Origin: Bacteroidales bacterium UBA1181
GTDB lineage: Bacteria > Bacteroidota > Bacteroidia > Bacteroidales > Paludibacteraceae
Reading direction: 5' to 3'
NCBI GenBank assembly: GCA_002310215.1
Contig: DBYR01000018.1
Location: 1-51,016 of the forward strand
DNA: 51,016 nt
Shown: positions 43,645 to 51,016 of the stretch, piece by piece
Numbering within the stretch: position 1 is the first letter of the stretch
Layout: every line of letters begins with the position of its first letter
Program-made: the position numbers and the translations under genes
Notes under the pieces: model-generated
Told to the model about the DNA's origin: nothing
What the model saw: only the letters and a program-made list of their open reading frames with translations
Databases searched by the model: none

Positions 43645-46041
43645 TCACTTGGAGGATGATTTCCCATTATGGCCATAGCCGTAGCCATAACCGTAACCAT
43701 AGCCATAACCAGCGCCATAGCCATAGCCATAATTCTTCCCGTAACGATTGCGGCGAGATTTACGAACCGCATTGATGACAATACCGACATTCGGCAACCT
43801 CTTCTCCTCCGCCAGGGAATTGATATACTTGAAGCATCCTTTGTTCAGGAACTTGGAGCGGCACACAAAGACCGTCAGGTCCGCCACACGCGACAGAATC
43901 AAGGTATCCGTCACAATGGAGACCGGTGCTGTATCAATGATCACATAGTCATAGCGGGCACGCAAATCCGTGAAGAGCGCATCCAACCGTGTGCGGGAAA
44001 GCAGTTCGGCTGGATTCGGAGGGACCGAGCCTCCCGAGATAAAGTCCAGATTCTGCACATCCGTATGCTCGACGATATCATCTACCGACAATGATTCATT
44101 CGACAAATAATTAGATAATCCGTGCTTCCGTGTCTTAACAAAGTACCGTTTGATCTGCGGATTACGGATATCACCTCCGACCACCACCACTTTCTTGGAG
44201 AGGGAGGCGAACGAGAAGGCCACATTGTAGGCGACGAAGGTCTTGCCCTCATTCGGCACGAAAGAAGTGACTAAAAAGACCTTGTTCTCCTTGCTCTGCT
44301 GAACAAACTGCAGGTTGGTGCGAAGGAGGCGGAAAGGTTCTTCTCTGATTCTCAACCACTCCTCATCGGACAAGGATTCGTATTTGAAAGGGATCTCGGC
44401 AAGTACCGGCAAGGAGGTGAGTCCCTCCTGTTCCAACTCATACGAATCAGTCACGTTGAAGGAGAAGAGTCTCTTCAAGTACAATACCAAAGCAGGGATC
44501 AACAGTCCGAAGAAGAGGGCGACAAAGAGGACCAAAGCCTTCTTGGGAGCGACAGGGAAGTCGTCCGCCATGCTTTCATCCACCACTTTGGCGCAATTCA
44601 GCGTGGCTGCCATCGCAAGCGCATTCTCCTCTCTTTTCTGGAGCAGGAGCAGGAACAGTTGTTGCTGGATCTGACGCTGACGCTCTATCTCGACAAAGAG
44701 TCTCTCCTGCGTAGGCACATTGCTGATCTGTCCCCGGTACTTATTCGCCTGTCTGTTCAAATCATTCAAAGAGATGTTAAGGCCTTTCTCCATGTTGGAA
44801 ACCAACAACTTAATGTTCTCATACAGACCATTTATCTGCAACGTCTGTTGCGCGACGGCTGGGTTGTACTCGGAAGTGGATTGGAGCAGTTTCACCCTGG
44901 AAAGCAGCAGATTATTGTGCTGATTGATTTGCTCCATGAGCCCCGCATCATTCAGTCCGATGTTGGAAGGGATAACCGTACCCTTGTTCGCATCGTCATT
45001 GAGATAATTCTTCAGGGAGAGCACCAAGTTCAGCTGGGTTTCGCAATCGACGCGCTTCGCCTCGTATTCAGCGTTTTTCTGCAGATAGAGCTGTGCATTG
45101 GAGGATAGTTCGGTCAACCCCTCCCGTTTTTTGTATTTCTCCAAATTCTTCTCGGTTTCGCCCAGCTCGTCCGTCAAAACCTTGATACGGTTATCGATGA
45201 AGAGGGCGGTCTTAGTGGCCACCTCATTCTTCTCCTCCACGGCAGACCGGTTGTACATGTCAATCAAACCATTAAGGAAGGAGATGCCCTGCGCCTTGTT
45301 GGTCGTCTTCAGGGTCAGGACCACGATGGAGGAGGTTTTGCTCACCTGCGAAAGGTTCAGGTTCTTGATATAGTTCTTCGCCAAAGAGACTGGCGGATAT
45401 ATTTCAACGACGATATGATTGTAGGCGGACGAGTCGCTCCAAGCTTCCGCCAAGGCAAAATCCAACAGACCGTTAGGGGTTGTCACCTCGACGGGGAAAC
45501 CTGCGTAGAGCGAGTCGTGCAACACCTCGTCCTCACAGGAGAGGCGCACCCTAACAGATTGATCCTTATTCAGTTTCAAATCGGCCGTCAACATGGCGCC
45601 CAACGAAGATGCGTCGAACAGGCTGTCGACCAAGACCACAGGCGACTTACCCGTGATATCCCTTTTGCGGAGGAATGACTTGCCGTAGTAGTTCACATAG
45701 AGTTCACGTTCGAGTATAACGTTCTTCACCAACGTCTTGGACTTGAGCAGTTCTATTTCGTTCTCCGTATTGGCCTTGTAGAACATGTCAATATCGTCGA
45801 ACACGGATATCTCGGAGAAGAAATCACCTCCACGCTTCTCGTCGCGGATCATGATCTTAGAGGAGACCCGATAGGTAGGCATCGTGTAGTGGAGGTAGAC
45901 GGCAGCCACAAAGAGGCATACAAGCAACGACGCAGCGAAGCACTTCCAATAAGCGAGGAAGGTATAGACAAGATCCTTTAGATCTATGCTACCCTCGTCC
46001 GTCGTCTGCTGGTTTATATTCCGTTGCTGTTCCATACTCAC
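43645..46041 (-). CDS. wzc: Capsule tyrosine autokinase/chain-length regulator (Wzc-like)
   Basis: A 798-residue inner-membrane protein. Two membrane helices (near 33-52 and about 508-528) enclose a periplasmic Wzz-type coiled-coil domain. The cytoplasmic BY-kinase domain has Walker A TSFVPNEGKT (592-601), a Walker A'-like VVVVGGDIR (618-626, first Asp replaced by Gly, as is usual in Bacteroidota) and Walker B DYVIIDTAP (698-706). The tail at about 770-790 is almost purely Gly-Tyr repeats, forming the autophosphorylated tyrosine cluster. It controls Wza/Wzy export and chain length. It starts three bases after wza ends. Confidence 0.93.
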   Translation of the reverse strand: MSMEQQRNINQQTTDEGSIDLKDLVYTFLAYWKCFAASLLVCLFVAAVYLHYTMPTYRVSSKIMIRDEKRGGDFFSEISVFDDIDMFYKANTENEIELLKSKTLVKNVILERELYVNYYGKSFLRKRDITGKSPVVLVDSLFDASSLGAMLTADLKLNKDQSVRVRLSCEDEVLHDSLYAGFPVEVTTPNGLLDFALAEAWSDSSAYNHIVVEIYPPVSLAKNYIKNLNLSQVSKTSSIVVLTLKTTNKAQGISFLNGLIDMYNRSAVEEKNEVATKTALFIDNRIKVLTDELGETEKNLEKYKKREGLTELSSNAQLYLQKNAEYEAKRVDCETQLNLVLSLKNYLNDDANKGTVIPSNIGLNDAGLMEQINQHNNLLLSRVKLLQSTSEYNPAVAQQTLQINGLYENIKLLVSNMEKGLNISLNDLNRQANKYRGQISNVPTQERLFVEIERQRQIQQQLFLLLLQKREENALAMAATLNCAKVVDESMADDFPVAPKKALVLFVALFFGLLIPALVLYLKRLFSFNVTDSYELEQEGLTSLPVLAEIPFKYESLSDEEWLRIREEPFRLLRTNLQFVQQSKENKVFLVTSFVPNEGKTFVAYNVAFSFASLSKKVVVVGGDIRNPQIKRYFVKTRKHGLSNYLSNESLSVDDIVEHTDVQNLDFISGGSVPPNPAELLSRTRLDALFTDLRARYDYVIIDTAPVSIVTDTLILSRVADLTVFVCRSKFLNKGCFKYINSLAEEKRLPNVGIVINAVRKSRRNRYGKNYGYGYGAGYGYGYGYGYGYGHNGKSSSK
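43673..43731. repeat. Six-base minisatellite encoding the Gly-Tyr tail of Wzc
   Basis: About ten imperfect units of GCCATA (variants with GTA and ACC/GCG) in a row encode alternating Gly and Tyr on the minus strand. Such in-frame six-base units can change number by slippage without breaking the frame. Confidence 0.85.
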
Positions 46042-46044
46042 ACG

Positions 46045-46860
46045 TTATTTCTTAGTAAGCGTTACGATCAGACCTGCCACGGAGACCAGCACGGAGGTAC
46101 CGGTCAGCACTTGCCCCGTCATGGCGCTGTAGCGGCTGTTGCGCATCTTGGTGCGGTTCGGTTCCACATAGAGCACATCATTCTGCTGAAGGTAGAAATA
46201 GGGCGAGTGGATAAGGTTCTTGTCCGTCAAGTCAATCGTATAGACGTTACGCTCACCATTCTCCCCCTCCCGCATCAGTTTCACGTTCTTGCGTTTACCA
46301 TAGATGGTCATATCACCCGCCAAAGCTAAGGCTTCGAGCACATTCACCTTCTCGTTGGTGATGGTATACGTGTTAGGATGCGCCACTTCGCCGATCACGG
46401 AGATTTTGTAGTTGACCATCCGCACATTGACCAGCGGTTCTTCCTTCAGATAGACGCTCAGACGTCCGCGCAGATAGGCCTCCAACTCCTTTTTGGTCAG
46501 ACCGGCGACCTTGATGCTACCCAACACAGGGAAATCGATTTCACCGTCATTGTCCACCAGATATTTCTGCATGATATTCTCCCCCACATTGTTGGAGAAA
46601 CCATTCGGAGAATTGGAGGGATACATGAGGTTGAAGGGCAAAGAGGCTTCCCTATCGAACGTATTGACGGTAATCGTCAACAAATCCTTTGGCTTAATAC
46701 GGGCATCATACAGCGAGTCCGCCGCGGCACGCAACGCACCTTCCTGTTCCTGCAAATAGGCTATATCCTTATGGGAACTGCAAGCAGGTAGCACCGCCAG
46801 CACCAGAAGGGCGAGGCAGAGCCTACACATACACAATCCGAATCTACATTCAGCACTCAT
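46045..46860 (-). CDS. wza: Capsule outer-membrane export lipoprotein (Wza-like)
   Basis: About 271 residues from the ATG at 46860; ATGs at 46872 and 46830 are alternatives, and the last gives the most typical signal (MCRLCLALLVLAVLPACSS). The lipid Cys is in LPAC. A Poly_export domain (RIKPKDLLTITVNTFDREAS, then YLVDNDGEIDFPVLGSIKVAGLTKKELEAYLR) is followed by an SLBB domain (VISVIGEV-like KISVIGEVAHPNTYTITNEKVNVLEALALAG). A hydrophobic C-terminal stretch (LVSVAGLIVTL) ends it. It forms the outer-membrane channel for capsule export and is the first gene of the operon. Confidence 0.92.
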   Translation of the reverse strand: MSAECRFGLCMCRLCLALLVLAVLPACSSHKDIAYLQEQEGALRAAADSLYDARIKPKDLLTITVNTFDREASLPFNLMYPSNSPNGFSNNVGENIMQKYLVDNDGEIDFPVLGSIKVAGLTKKELEAYLRGRLSVYLKEEPLVNVRMVNYKISVIGEVAHPNTYTITNEKVNVLEALALAGDMTIYGKRKNVKLMREGENGERNVYTIDLTDKNLIHSPYFYLQQNDVLYVEPNRTKMRNSRYSAMTGQVLTGTSVLVSVAGLIVTLTKK

Positions 46861-46909
46861 CAAGACGCACATTTAGAATCCATCCGGGCATAAAAAGCCC
46901 AAATACATG

Positions 46910-46917
46910 CGAATATA
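46910..46917 (-). promoter_or_regulatory. Candidate -7 element TATATTCG for the capsule operon
   Basis: This is the same octamer as in the MORN promoter, on the minus strand about 50 bases before wza. No TTG at normal spacing. Just downstream, GGGC (46886-46889) and GCCC (46897-46900) could form a small hairpin in the leader. No UpxY-like antiterminator gene is present in front of the operon. Confidence 0.4.
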
Positions 46918-47016
46918 CGATTTTCCCTTTGGAAATAAAAGATATTTAGGCCAAAAAGACCATGGAATATCTCTTTTTTTCGCCAAATTCTCTTCGCGCG
47001 CCTCCGCAGTGTCGAT

Positions 47017-47637
47017 TTAGTTGGATTTTTTTCTCGACTGAATCACCAAGTATGCCACAAAGCATACGAAAAGGAGAATACCGCCCGCGGCCAAATAGGG
47101 TTTGTACTGCGCCACAGCTGTCGCCAACTGGTCTTTCGGCACCACGCCATGCAAACCGTAGCCTATCGCGGCGAGGATGGAGTTCCATACGAACGCACCC
47201 AAGAAGGTGAAGAGCACGAACGTGTGAAGGGCCATCTTGGACAAACCCGCCGGGATGGAGATCAACTGACGAACGGCAGGCACCATACGTCCGATCAAGG
47301 TGGAGGAGACACCATGCTCCCTGAAATACTCCTCGGCATGTTCCATCTTCTCCTTGGAGAGCATACAGAGATGTCCGAACTTCGTCTCAACAAACCAATA
47401 GACGAAGGTACGCCCCAAAGTACGGGCCAAAATATAGTTGATCAATGCACCAAGGATAGCACCACATGAAGCGGATGCCACCACCCCCACAACATTCAAC
47501 TCACCTGCGGCGGCCTTGTAGGCGGCAGGAGGAACCACGATTTCAGAGGGGAAAGGTATGAATGAGCTTTCGATGGTCATCAAAAGCAGGACGGTCCAAT
47601 AATTCAGGTTATCGAGACACCATTGAAGAATTTCCAT
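47017..47637 (-). CDS. DedA-family membrane protein
   Basis: About 206 residues from the ATG at 47637 (MEILQWCLDNLNYWTVLLLMTIESSFIPFPSEIVVPPA). The FPSEIVVPPAAY motif, the later GRMVPAVRQLISIPAGLSKM motif and several membrane helices place it in the DedA/VTT superfamily of undecaprenyl-phosphate or lipid transporters. Recycling undecaprenyl phosphate would support the adjacent capsule operon, although DedA genes are also found alone. The start is directly after the pgi terminator, and the upstream in-frame ATG at 47664 would lie inside that hairpin. Confidence 0.9.
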   Translation of the reverse strand: MEILQWCLDNLNYWTVLLLMTIESSFIPFPSEIVVPPAAYKAAAGELNVVGVVASASCGAILGALINYILARTLGRTFVYWFVETKFGHLCMLSKEKMEHAEEYFREHGVSSTLIGRMVPAVRQLISIPAGLSKMALHTFVLFTFLGAFVWNSILAAIGYGLHGVVPKDQLATAVAQYKPYLAAGGILLFVCFVAYLVIQSRKKSN

Positions 47638-47645
47638 ACACAAAA

Positions 47646-47682
47646 GAAAAAAAGGGTCAAGCACAATGATGCGCCTGACCCT
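47646..47682 (-). terminator. Rho-independent terminator after pgi
   Basis: On the minus strand AGGGTCA (47676-47682) pairs with TGACCCT (47653-47659), with extra GC pairing in the 16-base loop, followed by seven T. The T-run leads into TTCTTTTG, a partial -7 match three bases from the dedA ATG. Confidence 0.85.
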
Positions 47683-47696
47683 ATGGATAAATGTTT

Positions 47697-49058
47697 TTAC
47701 TTGTTCAATCTAGCTTTGATCGCCTCAGTCTCCTTCTCGTAACCAGGCTTGCCCAACAAAGCGAACATGTTCTTCTTGTAAGCCTCAACACCTGGTTGGT
47801 TGAATGGGTTCACGCCGAGCAAGTAACCGCTGATACCGCAGGCCTTCTCGAAGAAGTAGAACAACTGACCGATATAGTACTCGTTCAATGAAGGCATATC
47901 GATGTGCAGGTTAGGCACCTGACCATCCACGTGGGCCAACACAACGCCCAACTCAGCCATCTTGTTCACCTCGTCCACACGCTTGCCAGCCAAGAAGTTC
48001 AAACCATCGAGGTTCTCCTTGTCCTCAGGGACAACCACCTTCTTGTTAGCTCTCTTGATGGAGATAACGGTCTCGAAGATCGTACGCTCACCCTCTTGGA
48101 TCCATTGACCCATTGAGTGGAGGTCAGTAGAGAAGTCTACCGCTGCAGGGAAGATACCCTTCAAGTCCTTACCCTCAGACTCTCCGTAGAGTTGCTTCCA
48201 CCACTCTCCGATGTAGTGCAATTTAGGGTGATAGTTCACCAAGATCTCGATCTTCTTACCCTTCTGGTACAACTCGTTACGTACAGCGGCGTATTGAGCG
48301 GCAGGGTTCTTAGAGAATGGAACATCGATGTTACACATCTCCTGCATCTTCTTAGCACCAGCCACCAATTGCTTGATGTCGAAGCCAGCCACAGCGATAG
48401 GGAGCAAACCTACTGGAGTGAGGACAGAGAAACGACCACCCACATTATCAGGAATCACGTAAGTCTCGTAACCCTCTTGCGTAGCCAATTTGCGAAGAGC
48501 GCCCTTAGCGGCGTCCGTAACGGCCACGATACGGTTCTTAGCCTCAGCCTTGCCTACTTGCTCCTCCAATTGGGTCTTGAGGATACGGAAAGCCAAAGCG
48601 GTCTCGGTCGTAGTACCTGACTTGGAGATATTGATGATACCGAACTGCTTCCTTCTCAAGAAAGAAGAGAGCTCAGCCAAATAATCCTCGCTGATGTTAT
48701 TGCCGGCGAAAACGATAGCTGGGTTCACCTTGCTCTTAGAGTAAGCCGCGAATGCGTTGGACAATGCCTCGATGACGGCGCGGGCACCCAAGTATGAACC
48801 ACCGATACCAGCCACAACCACTACGTCGCAAGACTTTCTCAGACGGTCAGCCGTAGCGATGATCTTGTTCAAGAAGTTATCGTCCAAAGAAGAAGGCAAA
48901 GTCAACCAACCCAAGAAATCGTTTCCCTTACCCTTGCCGAAATGCAACATTTCCTGGCACTCTTTTACCTTAGCCTCGTAAGCCGTGATGCATGGCTTGG
49001 AGATATACAAACCCTCGCAAGAGAATGCATTCTCAATGTTCAATTTGATGTTTTCCAT
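47697..49058 (-). CDS. pgi: Glucose-6-phosphate isomerase
   Basis: A 453-residue protein, the length of the shorter bacterial Pgi type. Substrate-binding motifs are GIGGSYLGARAVIEAL, ISKSGTTTETALAFR, VTDAAKGALRKL and DNVGGRFSVLTPVGLLPIAVAG, with the late NPFNQPGVEAYKKNMFALLG containing the active-site Lys. It interconverts glucose-6-phosphate and fructose-6-phosphate and so connects glycogen, glycolysis and (with ManA) capsule precursors. It is 42 bases downstream of gpsA and ends at the terminator at 47646-47682. Confidence 0.97.
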   Translation of the reverse strand: MENIKLNIENAFSCEGLYISKPCITAYEAKVKECQEMLHFGKGKGNDFLGWLTLPSSLDDNFLNKIIATADRLRKSCDVVVVAGIGGSYLGARAVIEALSNAFAAYSKSKVNPAIVFAGNNISEDYLAELSSFLRRKQFGIINISKSGTTTETALAFRILKTQLEEQVGKAEAKNRIVAVTDAAKGALRKLATQEGYETYVIPDNVGGRFSVLTPVGLLPIAVAGFDIKQLVAGAKKMQEMCNIDVPFSKNPAAQYAAVRNELYQKGKKIEILVNYHPKLHYIGEWWKQLYGESEGKDLKGIFPAAVDFSTDLHSMGQWIQEGERTIFETVISIKRANKKVVVPEDKENLDGLNFLAGKRVDEVNKMAELGVVLAHVDGQVPNLHIDMPSLNEYYIGQLFYFFEKACGISGYLLGVNPFNQPGVEAYKKNMFALLGKPGYEKETEAIKARLNK

Positions 49059-49100
49059 TCTTATAATTTTTTAAGATATTATATCATTACGCACTCATTA

Positions 49101-50105
49101 TCAACGCAATAAACTCGTCAACACCTTTATTTCAATGGCGGGCGAAATCTTCCCGTAAAGGATATTGTAGACGGAGTCCATGATAGGCATATTCACGTGG
49201 AAGTTCTTATTGATCTCATGGATACACTTGGTGCCGTAGTAACCCTCCGCGATCATCTCCATCTCGAGCTGCGCGGTCTTGACGGAGTAACCCTTTCCGA
49301 TCATCGTACCGAACGTGCGGTTACGGCTGAACTTGGAGTAGCTGGTCACTAACAAATCGCCCAAATAGGCCGACTCGGAAATGTTTCGTTGCTTCTCGTT
49401 CACGATGTTCAGGAAGCGGTGCATCTCCTGTATCGCATTGGAAATCAGCACCGCCTGAAAGTTGTCGCCATACTTCAAGCCATGGCAGACACCCGCCGCG
49501 ATGGCATAGACGTTCTTCAGCACGGAGGCATACTCCAACCCGATGATGTCATCCACGGTGGAGGTCCTCACATAATTGTTCTGAAGCATATTGGCGAAGA
49601 GCTTGGCGTTGTCCCTGGAGACGCCACCGATGGTCAGGTACGACAGGCGGTCCATCGCGACCTCCTCCGCATGGGAAGGACCAGAGATGACCAACAAATT
49701 ATCCTGCGGCACATTGTAGATTTGGTGGAAATATTCAGAGACGGTGAGGTTCTCGTCGGGCACGATACCCTTGATGGCGGAAACCACGATCTTGCTCTTC
49801 AAGGAAGCGCGGAGCTTCTTCAAGTGCTGTTTAAGGAAAGGCGAAGGAGTCGCGAATATCAGGATGTCGGATTTCTTGACGATCTCATTGATATTGCAGG
49901 AGAACTCGATCCTATCCAAATCGAAAGGCACCATGGAGAGATAGGCTGGATTGTGCCCCATCTCCTTGAAGTCATCAATCTGGTCCTGCCTGCGCATGTA
50001 CCAATTGATCCGACGTTCTCTGTTCGCCATACAAATCTTAGCGATGGCGGTAGCCCAGCTACCACCTCCCATGACGGCGATCCTCGGTTCTTCTTTCACG
50101 TCCAT
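49101..50105 (-). CDS. gpsA: NAD(P)-dependent glycerol-3-phosphate dehydrogenase
   Basis: A 334-residue protein with the N-terminal dinucleotide motif VMGGGSWATAIAKICM, then ILIFATPSPFLKQHLKKL, VVSAIKGIVPDENLTVSEYF, VISGPSHAEEVA (catalytic region), LEYASVLKNVYAIAAGVCHGL with the active-site Lys and YLGDLLVTSYSKFSRNRTFG. It reduces dihydroxyacetone phosphate to sn-glycerol-3-phosphate for phospholipid synthesis. It starts three bases after lysS and is probably co-transcribed with lysS and pgi. Confidence 0.96.
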   Translation of the reverse strand: MDVKEEPRIAVMGGGSWATAIAKICMANRERRINWYMRRQDQIDDFKEMGHNPAYLSMVPFDLDRIEFSCNINEIVKKSDILIFATPSPFLKQHLKKLRASLKSKIVVSAIKGIVPDENLTVSEYFHQIYNVPQDNLLVISGPSHAEEVAMDRLSYLTIGGVSRDNAKLFANMLQNNYVRTSTVDDIIGLEYASVLKNVYAIAAGVCHGLKYGDNFQAVLISNAIQEMHRFLNIVNEKQRNISESAYLGDLLVTSYSKFSRNRTFGTMIGKGYSVKTAQLEMEMIAEGYYGTKCIHEINKNFHVNMPIMDSVYNILYGKISPAIEIKVLTSLLR

Positions 50106-50108
50106 ATA

Positions 50109-51016
50109 TTAGATTTTACTAACCCACTCCGCTACCTCTTCACGGGTTGGGTTGACCAACTCAAGTTTGAATTTCTTATTTAAACCGCAAATGTCCTGGT
50201 GGAACTTGTTCGGGTTCACATCCTTCAACTGAGAGACTGTCAAGATGCCTGCTTTCTGCACGACAGGCACCCAATCCTCAGGGATTCCCAACGCGGTGAA
50301 CTTAGAGACAGGGTCTTTCGTCTGCGCCTTCTCCGGCTTCATCTGCGGGAAGAAGAGCACCTCCTGGATGGTCGTCTGGCCCGTCATCAACATGACGAGA
50401 CGGTCGATACCGATACCGATACCTGAAGTAGGAGGCATACCGTACTCCAAAGCGCGCACGAAGTCCTGATCGATGAACATCGCCTCGTCGTCGCCCTTCT
50501 CCGAAAGCCTCAACTGCTCCTTGAAACGCTCCATCTGGTCGATCGGGTCGTTCAGCTCGGAGTATGCGTTGGCCAACTCCTTACCGTTGACCATGAGCTC
50601 GAAACGCTCCGTCAAGCCTGGCTTAGAGCGGTGCATCTTCGTAAGCGGAGACATCTCGACCGGATAGTCGGTGATGAAGGTAGGTTGGATATACGTACCC
50701 TCGCAGAACTCTCCGAATATCTCATCGATCAGCTTACCCTTACCCATCGTGTCGTCGATCTCCATCTTCAGCGCCTTGCAGATCTCACGGATCTCCTCCT
50801 CGCTCTTACCGTTCAGATCGTAGCCGGTCTTCTCCTTGATAGCGTCAAGGATAGGCAACCTGCGGTAAGGAGCCTTGAAGCTGATCACGTTATCACCCAC
50901 CTTCGACTCGTAGCAGCCGTTGGCGGCGAAGCATATCTTTTCGAGCAACTGCTCGGTGAATGACATCATCCAGTTATAATCCTTGTACTGCACGTAGAGC
51001 TCCATGCAGGTGAACT
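50109..51016 (-). CDS. lysS: Lysine-tRNA ligase, class II, C-terminal part (cut by window edge)
   Basis: The reading frame continues to the window end, with ...FTCMELYVQYKDY at the edge, so the ATG at 51005 is internal and the N-terminal anticodon-binding domain is missing. Visible are the class II core (FKAPYRRLPILDAIKEKTGYDL, YPVEMSPLTKMHRSKPGLTERFELMVNGKELANAYSELNDP) and motif 3 (GIGIGIDRLVMLMTGQTTIQ). After the usual end (VLFFPQMKPE) there is an extra C-terminal tail of about 70 residues (FTALGIPEDWVPVVQKAGI...), seen in many Bacteroidota LysS and of unclear role. Confidence 0.95.
   Translation of the reverse strand, partial: FTCMELYVQYKDYNWMMSFTEQLLEKICFAANGCYESKVGDNVISFKAPYRRLPILDAIKEKTGYDLNGKSEEEIREICKALKMEIDDTMGKGKLIDEIFGEFCEGTYIQPTFITDYPVEMSPLTKMHRSKPGLTERFELMVNGKELANAYSELNDPIDQMERFKEQLRLSEKGDDEAMFIDQDFVRALEYGMPPTSGIGIGIDRLVMLMTGQTTIQEVLFFPQMKPEKAQTKDPVSKFTALGIPEDWVPVVQKAGILTVSQLKDVNPNKFHQDICGLNKKFKLELVNPTREEVAEWVSKI

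Noticed and set aside
43673..43731. Repeated units considered as a CRISPR-like array
   Set aside because: Units are six bases with no spacers and encode Gly-Tyr in frame within wzc.
46880..46905. GGGC/GCCC hairpin in the wza leader as a riboswitch or attenuator
   Set aside because: The stem has only four pairs and no downstream T-run; too weak to support a call.

Overview
The window is chromosomal DNA from a Bacteroidota bacterium, most likely a member of Bacteroidales. Supporting signs are the DnaA type, GldB, GT3-type glycogen synthase, a YbiT-like ABC-F protein, the NifU-like/GGGtGRT pair, and repeated promoters with the Bacteroidota -33/-7 consensus (TTTG, about 19 bases, TAnnTTTG). GC content looks close to half. 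I saw no rRNA, tRNA, CRISPR array, phage or intact insertion sequence.

Layout. (1) 1-2508, minus strand: a cut-off exported protein, then a NifU-like scaffold gene and a GGGtGRT gene separated by a small four-helix-bundle gene that sits inside an imperfect inverted repeat. (2) 2700-7259, minus strand: a five-gene envelope operon with a VTC-type polyphosphate polymerase, a DUF4956 membrane protein, a DUF2490 beta-barrel, a YejM/PbgA-like membrane hydrolase and a small exported protein. (3) 7394-14710: a pRiA4b ORF-3-like protein, dnaA, an MCE protein with an N-acetylmuramoyl-L-alanine amidase, and divergent lptD. (4) 14861-25683: glycogen synthase and phosphorylase, miaA, a formylglycine-enzyme-like lipoprotein, a YbiT-type ABC-F ATPase, gldB, an unknown lipoprotein and a MORN-repeat protein. 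(5) 25938-46860, all minus strand: a Wzx/Wzy-type capsule or exopolysaccharide locus of about 21 kb. It runs from wza and wzc through a nucleotide-sugar dehydrogenase, flippase, CapA-like protein, TupA-like ATP-grasp protein, polymerase, glycosyltransferases, acyltransferases, a second ATP-grasp enzyme, a NodB-type deacetylase, the priming glycosyl-1-phosphate transferase and an aminotransferase to a terminator. A nucleotide-sugar dehydratase and mannose-6-phosphate isomerase follow under a separate promoter. (6) 47017-51016, minus strand: a DedA protein and the lysS-gpsA-pgi group, with lysS cut by the window end.

How it fits together. Most of the window serves the cell envelope: LPS insertion (LptD), peptidoglycan cleavage (amidase), lipid transport (MCE), capsule assembly, and a possible polyphosphate/envelope operon. 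ManA and Pgi link central hexose phosphates to nucleotide-sugar supply, and the glycogen pair handles hexose storage. Many capsule genes overlap by ATGA, which suggests translational coupling in one long transcript.

The best candidates for something little described are the polyphosphate polymerase operon that includes a YejM/PbgA-like protein with apparently intact hydrolase residues, the four-helix-bundle cassette inside the NifU-like/GGGtGRT operon, and the recurring placement of terminator hairpins directly against the next gene's promoter or start codon.
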